Assembly: GCA_039182715.1 (NCBI GenBank)
Contig: JBCDBY010000150.1
Span: forward strand, 1-10,638
Source of the DNA: JBCDBY01 sp039182715
GTDB lineage: Bacteria; Planctomycetota; PLA2
DNA length: 10,638 bases
Direction of reading: 5' to 3'
This document shows, one piece after another, positions 4,486 to 10,638 of this stretch. The translations under genes were made by a program, and so were the position numbers. Position 1 is the first letter of the stretch. Each line of letters starts with the position of its first letter. Under the pieces are notes generated by a model, which searched no databases, was not told the DNA's origin, and saw only the letters and a list, made by a program, of their open reading frames with translations.

Positions 4486-7482
4486 TTACCTCACGCTCTT
4501 CACGAGCCGGACAGAGTCGATCCGGACTTCCCGATACTCGGCGCCGTCGCGGCCTTCGACCCATATATAGACCTCAAATGCGCCTCCACTGCCACCCCGG
4601 GCCATCAGACGGGTGGTTTCGGCCGGCTCGCCAAAGCCCTCTTCGAAGGTGAAATCGGACTCCTTGGCGACCGCCCCGACCAGATTGATCGACGGCCCGT
4701 CGCCGACCTTGAGGTCCGCCGTCAGGGTGCCCTTCTCGCGATCCACGACGCGGATCGTCAGGCTGAACTTGCCGCCCGGCCAGTCCACGCCGTTGAGAAT
4801 CGTGATCGTGCCGCTGCGGGAGTCGTTCTTCAGCCGGGGCACGGTGCGCGCCCCGTCGATCAGGATCTCCGGCCGCTTGGAGTCGTTCGCGCGCCAGATC
4901 TGAATCCCGCTCACGTTCCGCTTGCCGCGGGCGCGGCGCTTGCGCACGATGCCGACGCCCAGTCGCGCGTTGGTGACCTCGGGCATCGTCCCCGTGACCT
5001 CCATGCGGTGGTAGGTGTCGGAACGGACGTTGTTGTCCTTGAAGCTGATCGAGTTCTTCTCGAGCGCGTCGCCGTCGCCGATCGTGCCGCGGAACTCGAG
5101 CGCCCCGCCGCGGACGCCGATCGAAACGCCCTCCGACTTGTTGACCTTCCAGCGCTTCGGGATGGTCGAGCGGAAGTTGAACGTGATCACGCGCTTCTTC
5201 GCGTTCTCGTTGATGCGGCGCAGTGCCTCGACGCAGTACCGGTAGACCGGGTTCGCCTCGACCGCCTTCTGCAGGTCGTCGGGGTTGGTCTGGCTCACGC
5301 GCCGGCGCACGTCGCGCTCGACGTTGTTGAACATCGACTTCACCTTGGAGACCTCGATGTCGTCGTTGCGATAGGCGAGCGCGCCCATGCCGGCGGCCGC
5401 CCACTGCGGCAGGTCCGGGTCACCGGTCGGTGCCGCGAGACCGGCGGCGATCCCGAGCATGCGATTCGCCTTGCTGCGCTGCGTGTCGCGCAGCATGTGG
5501 AAGCGACCGAGGATGTAGGCCGGAATCGGATCCTGCGGATTCAGCGCCTGCGCCTTGGTCAGGTGCGCGTCGCTCGCCTTGGCGAACTCCGCGGCGCGCG
5601 CATCATCGGGATTGGCCTCGACGAAGCGCGCGAGCACGACGCCGAGCCGCGCGATCGCGATGCGCATGCGGTGGTCGTTGTCGATCACCGAGCGGTACTT
5701 CTCGAACGCGGCGCGCTGGTCGCCCTGGCGCTCGAGCGCGTAGCCGACGAAGTAGCGCACCATCAGATCGAGCGGGTTGTTCTCCTCGAGGCCGTCCTCG
5801 GCGGTCAACATGGCCAGCGCGGCCGTGATCTCCTCCGCGGACTTCTTCTCCGCCTCCTCGGCCTGCGCCAGCAGTTCCGCGCGGTTCTTGCGCGCTTCCG
5901 CCGCGCGGCGCTTCGCGGCCGCGTCCGCCTTGTGGGCGTCGGCCGCGGCGAACTTGAGGAAGACGCGGCCGATGCCGGGCGTGACCGTGTTCTCGAAGTC
6001 GAGCCCCTCGGCGCGCTCGAAGCAGGCGAGCGCGTCGGCCACCTTGCCTTGCACCGCCAGCGCGAGCCCAAGGTCGCTGTAGGCGTAGCTGTCGGTCGAG
6101 TCGCGCTCGATCGCGGCGAGGAAGTACTCCTCCGCCTTGGCCGCATCGCCCTGGGCGTACGCGACGCCGCCGAGGATCTTGTTCGCCTCACCGCCGTTCT
6201 CGCCCACGGTGTAGGCGGACGCCTTGGTGACGGCGGTCTGGAAGTCGCCGAGCGCGAGCGCCACGCGCGCCGCGAGCAGGTTGACGCGGGCGCCGGCGCC
6301 GGCGCGTCCCTGGTCGAGCAGCGCACGCGCTTCGTCGAAACGATCGAGGGCGATGAGCACCTCGATGCGCCGGATCTGCGCGGATGCGAGTTGCGGCGCG
6401 CGGGCGAACCAGCGCTCCGCCTGGTCGAGCAGGCCGAAGTTGCGGCTGGCGAGCAGCGAGCCCACCTTCTCGATGACGCGTGCGTCGCTCGGCCACTTGT
6501 CGAGATGGGTGAAGGCGAGTTCCAGCATGCGCTCGTACTGGAAGAGCAGCTGGGCAACCTCGAGCTGCGGCATGAGCAGTTTGGTCGCCTCGTTCTGCGT
6601 CGTGGGCGGCACGTTCTCACGCGCGGTCTCGAGAATCGCGGAGGCCCAACCGATGCGCGGGTCGAGGCTGCTGGCGACGCGACCGCGCTCCATCAGCTGC
6701 TCCGCCGCACTGATGCGGTCTCCGACCGTGCGGGTGCGTTGGCGCTTGTAGGTGCGGAATCCTTCCCACCAGGCGCGATCCTCGCCGGTCACGGCCATGC
6801 GGATGTTGTTCGCCTCGTCGGGGAACTTGAGCGTTACGCGCCCGCCCGCCTTGAGCTCGAGCTCGAGGGATGCGATCACCTCGGCGGCGCCGAGCTGGTC
6901 CGCCTCCGCGCGGATGAGCAGGGCGAGGAACGAGTTGTCGTCGATCTTGCCGGGCATCGGCAGGTCACCCGGATCGGAGACCCAGGTGCCGCTCTTGAGG
7001 CGGATGCGACGCACGCGGCCGGACTGCTGTCCCCCGCCGAGGCCGGTCCAGCTGTCCTCGCGCTTCACGAGCTGCTTGGCATCGTCCTCAACGCCCGCCG
7101 CCTCGTCCGTATCGATCGGAGGCAACGTGATCGTCGCCTCGCCCTCGACCGGCGCCACGGTGTTGCGCCGCAGGCGGCCGAACAGCGCGCGTCGCACGTT
7201 CACGCTGGTCGGCGGCCAGATGTTCTGCATGTCGCGCGCCACGATCGTGTCGAGCTGCGGGCGCGGATGTTCGGTCTCGTTGGAGACCTGCGTGAAGGCA
7301 CCGTAGGGCTCCGGCAGGCTCATGAGCGTGCGCGTCTGATCGATGGCGCGCACCGCGAGCACGTCCTGCTTGAGGCTCGGCGCGGTCGCCTTCGTCTCGA
7401 ACTTCACGTCCTCGCGAAGCACGAAGTACCAGAGCGCGACGAGCGCGACGACCACCACGAAGAGAATGCGTTCCCGGTTCAC
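4486..7482 (-). CDS. Large membrane-anchored TPR protein with a beta-rich C-terminal domain
   Basis: A 998-residue protein with one N-terminal membrane helix (residues 6-22, ILFVVVVALVALWYFVL) after two basic residues. There is no lipobox, so it is probably an inner-membrane protein facing the periplasm. Residues 25-270 are a poorly recognisable region with beta segments. TPR-like helix pairs run from about 300 to 660; the clearest units are LLDQAERWFARAP, RFDEARALLDQG, DAAKAEEYFLAAIERDST and KVADALACFERAEGLD. A Lys/Ala/Glu-rich coiled-coil insert (about 512-555) interrupts the array. From about 765 to the end the chain is beta-rich (ALEFRGTI, YHRMEVTG, GTITILNG, FEVYIWVEG), resembling a concanavalin-like jelly roll. 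The GTG start (7482-7480) overlaps the pilO-like TGA as GTGA, with AGGAGG seven bases upstream. Its place after PilO is normally that of PilP or GspC, to which I see no clear similarity. A scaffold role is inferred. Confidence 0.85.
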   Translation of the reverse strand: MNRERILFVVVVALVALWYFVLREDVKFETKATAPSLKQDVLAVRAIDQTRTLMSLPEPYGAFTQVSNETEHPRPQLDTIVARDMQNIWPPTSVNVRRALFGRLRRNTVAPVEGEATITLPPIDTDEAAGVEDDAKQLVKREDSWTGLGGGQQSGRVRRIRLKSGTWVSDPGDLPMPGKIDDNSFLALLIRAEADQLGAAEVIASLELELKAGGRVTLKFPDEANNIRMAVTGEDRAWWEGFRTYKRQRTRTVGDRISAAEQLMERGRVASSLDPRIGWASAILETARENVPPTTQNEATKLLMPQLEVAQLLFQYERMLELAFTHLDKWPSDARVIEKVGSLLASRNFGLLDQAERWFARAPQLASAQIRRIEVLIALDRFDEARALLDQGRAGAGARVNLLAARVALALGDFQTAVTKASAYTVGENGGEANKILGGVAYAQGDAAKAEEYFLAAIERDSTDSYAYSDLGLALAVQGKVADALACFERAEGLDFENTVTPGIGRVFLKFAAADAHKADAAAKRRAAEARKNRAELLAQAEEAEKKSAEEITAALAMLTAEDGLEENNPLDLMVRYFVGYALERQGDQRAAFEKYRSVIDNDHRMRIAIARLGVVLARFVEANPDDARAAEFAKASDAHLTKAQALNPQDPIPAYILGRFHMLRDTQRSKANRMLGIAAGLAAPTGDPDLPQWAAAGMGALAYRNDDIEVSKVKSMFNNVERDVRRRVSQTNPDDLQKAVEANPVYRYCVEALRRINENAKKRVITFNFRSTIPKRWKVNKSEGVSIGVRGGALEFRGTIGDGDALEKNSISFKDNNVRSDTYHRMEVTGTMPEVTNARLGVGIVRKRRARGKRNVSGIQIWRANDSKRPEILIDGARTVPRLKNDSRSGTITILNGVDWPGGKFSLTIRVVDREKGTLTADLKVGDGPSINLVGAVAKESDFTFEEGFGEPAETTRLMARGGSGGAFEVYIWVEGRDGAEYREVRIDSVRLVKSVR
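4489..5190 (-). other. Beta-rich C-terminal domain segment of the large TPR protein
   Basis: Approximate coding limits of residues 765-998. Alternating strands and Gly/Asn/Asp turns, the opening RWKVNKSEGVSIGVRGGALE and the late VYIWVEGRDG suggest a jelly roll like those that follow sugar-binding or family-16-type folds. This is pattern reading without an alignment, so the fold is tentative. Confidence 0.45.
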
Positions 7483-8393
7483 TGCTGTTCCTCCTCGGTG
7501 ACGGTGAAGTCCACGCTCGGGTCCACGGCGATCGCCAGGAGCTCGAGCTCCAGGTCGATCATGTCGCGAGGCCGACGCTCCGCCTTGAGCCCGCGGATCG
7601 CGACCCGCGGGGACTCCGACTCGAGCCGGTTGAACAGCTCGACGATGGCCGCTTCGCCCCCTCGCACGCGAATGCGCACCTTGTACTCCCGCAGGTACTG
7701 CGGGTTGGCACCGGGAATCGGACTCGCGGTCGTCTGGTCCGAGTCGATGCGGACCTCCTCGATCGCGGCCACGCGCACCTGGCGTTTCCTGCCGGACGCC
7801 GTCGTCATCTCCATCCCGAGCGCGTCGGTGACCACGCGGGTCACCAGCTCGAGCTGCAGCAGGTACTTGGTCAGGTCGCCCGCCTCGATCGAGACGAGGT
7901 TGGCGAAGCCCATGCCGTCCTCGGGCACGGCGACGTTGCGCTCGGCCGCCTCATCGAGAATCTCGTCGCGCATGAGCAGTCGCAGGGCGCCGAAGGCGCC
8001 GTTGATGTTGATCGCCATGGCGTTCTGCACGCGCTCGGCGCGCACCTCCGCGGAGTCGCCGTCGAGTTCGCGTACGCGGATGATGCGCTCGAAGATGCGG
8101 CGCAGCAGCTCGCGCTGCAGCTTGCGCTCGTCTCCGGCGTCGAAGCCGATCTCGTTCGCGATCAGCGAGACGTTGGACTGGAGGTCCTCGGCCGCGTTGC
8201 GCAGCTCGCTGACCGTGCCGCGCGGCGCCACCTTCTCGCGCTTGATCTGCGAGACGGCCCTCTTGTTCGCGACGCGCGAGGTCTGCAGGTCGTCGCCGTG
8301 CACGATCCCGCGCGCGATCAGGGCGACGACGAACACCCCGAGCCCGGCCAGGACGCGGAGGATGAAGTCCTTGTGTTGTGCCCAGAAGTCCAC
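7479..8393 (-). CDS. pilO: PilO/GspM-like inner-membrane platform protein
   Basis: A 304-residue bitopic membrane protein. In type IV pili, PilO pairs with PilN to form the inner-membrane alignment complex; GspM is the T2SS counterpart. It has a short cytoplasmic start, one membrane helix (about 11-29, ILRVLAGLGVFVVALIARG), a long helical stretch with coiled-coil character (about 37-125), then a mixed alpha/beta C-terminal part. The end is the most typical piece: strand EYKVRIRVRGG (236-246), helix AAIVELFNRLES (248-259), strand VAIRGLKAE (264-272), strand DLELELLAIAV (280-290). This is the ferredoxin-like order of PilO/GspM. It is about 100 residues longer than usual PilO, with the excess in the helical middle. 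The start is GTG 8393-8391, two bases after the PilM-PilN stop, with AGGAG at 8402-8406 eight bases upstream, inside the previous gene. PilO versus GspM is not resolved. Confidence 0.8.
   Translation of the reverse strand: MDFWAQHKDFILRVLAGLGVFVVALIARGIVHGDDLQTSRVANKRAVSQIKREKVAPRGTVSELRNAAEDLQSNVSLIANEIGFDAGDERKLQRELLRRIFERIIRVRELDGDSAEVRAERVQNAMAININGAFGALRLLMRDEILDEAAERNVAVPEDGMGFANLVSIEAGDLTKYLLQLELVTRVVTDALGMEMTTASGRKRQVRVAAIEEVRIDSDQTTASPIPGANPQYLREYKVRIRVRGGEAAIVELFNRLESESPRVAIRGLKAERRPRDMIDLELELLAIAVDPSVDFTVTEEEQQ
7490..7495 (-). promoter_or_regulatory. Ribosome binding site for the GTG start of the large TPR gene
   Basis: A perfect AGGAGG within the last codons of the pilO-like gene, seven bases before GTG 7482. 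Together with the GTGA start/stop overlap it points to translational coupling of the two proteins. Confidence 0.75.
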
Positions 8394-8395
8394 GA

Positions 8396-10126
8396 TCAGC
8401 TCTCCTGCTCCTCGGCCTTCGTCTTCGGCTCGAGGGTAAACGTCATCTTGAAGCGGACGCCGCGCAGCGATTCGGGCGCGAACTTCACGCCGAAGCCGTC
8501 GATCTCCAGTTCGGCGCAGGCCGCCTGGAGCGCGCTCTGATAGATCTGCACGGCGTTGCCCAGGGAGCCCTCAATGAGCTCGCGCTGCACCACCGCGACC
8601 ACCTCGACGGTCGGGTAGACGAGCTGACTCGAGATCACCCGGCGGTTCTTCAGGTCGTCGTCGATGCCGCGGCGCCCCTGGACCAGCTCGCCGTCCATGG
8701 TGAGGTTGGCCTTGTCGGTCTTCAGCTCGACCGAATCGAGGAACATGCCCTCGGGCTCGTTCTTGCCGAGCACTTCGAGGACGCGGCGCATGAGCAGACC
8801 CGGCAGGCGGCGCGCACGCAGCGCGACCTCCTTGTGGCGCCGATCGTTCTCCTCGACGATCGCCTTTTTCTGTTTCGTGATCGCCTGCTGGACGCGCGAC
8901 AACTGCACCTCGAGTTCGTCGTTGGCGTCCTGGACGGCGGCGGTCTTGGCCGAGACGTCCTGGAAGAGCAGCACGATCCAGACCAGCATCACCGCGGCCG
9001 CGGCGAGCGACCAGACGGTGCGCTGCGCGAAAGTGCGCTTCTTCTTCTCCTTCTCGGTGAGCACCTCGAGCTTGAGCGCGTGCGGCGTGAGCAGCGTCTC
9101 GGCAAGGCCCACGGCGATGGCGAAGTCCATCGGCTTCTCGCCGAGTTCCTCCTCGTCGCCCGCGTCGAGCTGGCTCAGATCGATCTCGTCGGAGATCGGA
9201 TCGAACAGCTCCACCGGCACGCTCATATTCGCCTCGAAGTAGTCCCGCAGACCCTTCATCCGCGAGCCGCCGCCGGTCAGCAGCAGCCGGTCCACGTTGA
9301 GGTCGGAGATGCGCGTCTGCGCGCGGCTGATCATGACCGTGGACTGGATCATCGAGACGAGCTGGCCCGCGGGCGCCTGCATCGCGTTCGCGATCTTCTC
9401 GGCGGTCGAGTCGGGGTAGCGCGCCTGCGCGCGCGGCGTCAGGTCGCCCTTCGTGACCTTGTTCTTCTCCGACTTCGGCTCGCGCAGGCCGAACGTGCTC
9501 ATGATCGACTCGGTGAACATCTGTCCACCGCCGGCCATGTTGCGCGCGAAGATGAGCTCGCCGTCGCGCTGGATCGCCATGTCGATGTTGTCGCGGCCGA
9601 GATTGACCAGGTAGGTCGTCTCGCCGTCGTTCATCGAGCCGTGCGCGAGGAACGCGTTGAACAGCGCCACCGAGTTGGGGCAGCCGCCGTCCACCTTGAT
9701 GCCCGAGTTGCGCGCCGCCGAGACGCGCGGCTTGAGCCACGTGTCGCGGGTCAGCGCGACGAGCACGGTGTCCTCGTCGGTCTCGACCGGCAGGTCGATG
9801 CGCCGGTAGTCCGCCGCGACCTCACCGCCGCTCTGGCCGCTCACCTCGTTGATCTCGAACTGCATGAGCAGCTTGAGGCGCCAGTCGGGGACCGGCGGCA
9901 CGTGCGTGTAGCGGATGATCAGGTCGCGGCCGGTGATGCCCAGCAGGCCCGGACCGCCCTTGATGCCGGCGCGCGCCAGCGCGCCCTGGATACGCACGAT
10001 GTCGTCGTCGCCCGCCAGCGGCGCGCGGAAGAGCCGCAGCGCGCGCGTGGTCGCGCCCTTGCGCTGCAGCACGGCGACCTTGACGGCGTGCGTACCGATA
10101 TCGATTCCGATTGCCTGGCTCGCCAT
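8396..10126 (-). CDS. pilM: PilM-PilN fusion (GspL-like architecture)
   Basis: A 576-residue protein joining two partners that are usually separate. Residues 1-350 are a PilM-type actin-fold domain: first phosphate motif GIDIGTHAVKVAVL (7-20), second phosphate region YLVNLGRDNIDMAI (172-185), adenosine motif LLLTGGGSRMKGLRDYF (281-297). In the second motif Asn175 stands where actin-fold ATPases usually have Asp. A charged linker (KEKKKR, 359-364) leads to one membrane helix (371-388), a coiled coil (about 394-437), then a PilN-like periplasmic domain with PEGMFLDSVELKTDKANLTM (458-477) matching the PilN pattern of Pro, a hydrophobic pair and two strands. PilM normally binds the N-terminus of PilN and links the cytoplasmic motor to the periplasmic PilN-PilO pair; GspL does the same as one chain. 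ATG 10126-10124 lies three bases after the upstream stop, with the weak purine-rich site GGAAGGGAAG before it. Confidence 0.9.
   Translation of the reverse strand: MASQAIGIDIGTHAVKVAVLQRKGATTRALRLFRAPLAGDDDIVRIQGALARAGIKGGPGLLGITGRDLIIRYTHVPPVPDWRLKLLMQFEINEVSGQSGGEVAADYRRIDLPVETDEDTVLVALTRDTWLKPRVSAARNSGIKVDGGCPNSVALFNAFLAHGSMNDGETTYLVNLGRDNIDMAIQRDGELIFARNMAGGGQMFTESIMSTFGLREPKSEKNKVTKGDLTPRAQARYPDSTAEKIANAMQAPAGQLVSMIQSTVMISRAQTRISDLNVDRLLLTGGGSRMKGLRDYFEANMSVPVELFDPISDEIDLSQLDAGDEEELGEKPMDFAIAVGLAETLLTPHALKLEVLTEKEKKKRTFAQRTVWSLAAAAVMLVWIVLLFQDVSAKTAAVQDANDELEVQLSRVQQAITKQKKAIVEENDRRHKEVALRARRLPGLLMRRVLEVLGKNEPEGMFLDSVELKTDKANLTMDGELVQGRRGIDDDLKNRRVISSQLVYPTVEVVAVVQRELIEGSLGNAVQIYQSALQAACAELEIDGFGVKFAPESLRGVRFKMTFTLEPKTKAEEQES
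8402..8406 (-). promoter_or_regulatory. Ribosome binding site supporting the GTG start of the pilO-like gene
   Basis: AGGAG inside the final codons of the PilM-PilN gene, eight bases before GTG 8393. Confidence 0.7.
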
Positions 10127-10129
10127 GGC

Positions 10130-10638
10130 CTACTTCCCTTCCGAGTCCGCGTCCGGACCGTCCTCGATGACCCTCTTGATCTTGGGGTTGGCTTCAAAGA
10201 TCGCCTGCAGCTGGGTGCGCGCCTCGTCGGCCTGCTCGGAAGCCGGCAGGCTCTTCACGATGTAGACGAGCAGCGCCGCCGCGGAATAGAACTCCTCGTC
10301 GTCGACGTGCACGCTCGCCAGCGCGAAGAAGGGCTCGGCCTGCTTCGTCTCCTGCACGCGGCGCGCGGTCGTGCGTCGCTCCGCCTCGGCGGTGTTGAGC
10401 TCCGCGAACGCCTGGCCGAGCGGGCCCTCGCCCGAAGTGACCTGATGACGGTCGACCAGCTCGTCGAGAACACTGCGCACGCGGTCGAGACTGGCCATGT
10501 CCTTGAACTCGTCGAAGTCTTCGAGCGCGCGACGCGCGTCGCGCGTCAAGCGCGCCCGGGCCGCCGTGACTTCGCCCATCTTCTCGGCGAGCCGGCGCTT
10601 GCCGGAGTCGCTCATGAACGGGAACTCGGCCAGCGCCG
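10130..10638 (-). CDS. TPR-like helical protein, 5' end outside window
   Basis: The frame ends with TAG at 10132-10130 and remains open to the right edge. An ATG at 10615-10613 would give 161 residues, but no Shine-Dalgarno sequence precedes it and the codons before it (reading LAEFPF) are in frame without a stop, so it is more likely internal and the gene is partial. The visible part is almost entirely helical and rich in Ala, Arg and Glu. The segment AEPFFALASVHVDDEEFYSAAALLVYIVKSLPASEQADEAR (two helix pairs; roughly residues 91-131 counted from that ATG) has the Ala/Leu/Tyr spacing of TPR repeats. The tail is acidic. No signal peptide or membrane helix is visible in this part. It ends three bases before the PilM-PilN gene, so it belongs to the same transcript. 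I cannot name a function; a soluble partner of the platform is possible by position only. Confidence 0.7.
   Translation of the reverse strand, partial: ALAEFPFMSDSGKRRLAEKMGEVTAARARLTRDARRALEDFDEFKDMASLDRVRSVLDELVDRHQVTSGEGPLGQAFAELNTAEAERRTTARRVQETKQAEPFFALASVHVDDEEFYSAAALLVYIVKSLPASEQADEARTQLQAIFEANPKIKRVIEDGPDADSEGK

Noticed and set aside
4472..4564. N-terminal extension of the gspG frame by 31 residues
   Set aside because: It would overlap the preceding gene and give a long leader unlike a prepilin signal; the ATG at 4471 has a good ribosome binding site.
77..4570. Further long plus-strand frames (77-1600, 1059-2831, 2795-4570)
   Set aside because: Same low-complexity antisense composition; each crosses boundaries of well-supported minus-strand genes with ribosome binding sites.
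4471..8439. Very long open frame on the plus strand (1322 codons) opposite the TPR, PilO-like and PilM-PilN genes
   Set aside because: It runs across several convincing minus-strand genes, its product is a monotonous Leu/Arg/Ala/Val/Asp mix with no domain signature, and it is the expected antisense by-product of GC-rich codon use.
10613..10615. ATG as the true start of the right-edge gene
   Set aside because: No Shine-Dalgarno sequence precedes it and the frame continues upstream to the window edge, so the gene is annotated as partial.

Overview
The window is one GC-rich bacterial stretch in which every credible gene lies on the minus strand, so transcription runs from the right edge to the left. 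Nine genes are packed with gaps of at most 76 bases (usually 2-23, once a 4-base overlap). This looks like the interior of a single long operon: the promoter should lie beyond the right edge and the end beyond the left edge. Both edge genes are cut by the window. I saw no tRNA, rRNA, CRISPR array, insertion sequence, attachment site or origin, and no stretch over 300 bases without a gene.

The operon encodes part of an envelope-spanning type IV filament machine of the type IV pilus / type II secretion (T2SS) superfamily. From right to left it holds: (1) the 3' part of a helical, TPR-like protein; (2) a 576-residue PilM-PilN fusion (cytoplasmic actin-like domain, one membrane helix, coiled coil, PilN-type periplasmic domain), an architecture like GspL of T2SS; (3) a PilO/GspM-like membrane protein; (4) a 998-residue membrane-anchored TPR protein with a beta-rich C-terminal domain, in the place where PilP or GspC would be expected; (5-8) four prepilin-type proteins: a GspG-like major pseudopilin, a GspH-like one with a LamG-type jelly roll inserted in its periplasmic domain, an enlarged GspJ-like one, and a GspI-like one; (9) an exported protein with two SH3-like beta units followed by helices, running off the left edge.

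A likely reading is that PilM-PilN plus PilO form the inner-membrane platform, GspG polymerises into a short pseudopilus, and GspH/I/J prime or cap it. The two large extra proteins and the LamG insertion would adapt the machine to a particular substrate, perhaps polysaccharide or another surface polymer. The motor ATPase, polytopic platform protein, secretin, GspK and prepilin peptidase are not in the window and must be encoded elsewhere if the system works.

The organism is a diderm bacterium with high genomic GC. Planctomycetota, or a relative in the PVC group, is my best guess, because pseudopilins carrying LamG domains and large TPR envelope proteins are familiar there. This is inference from gene content, not from a marker gene.
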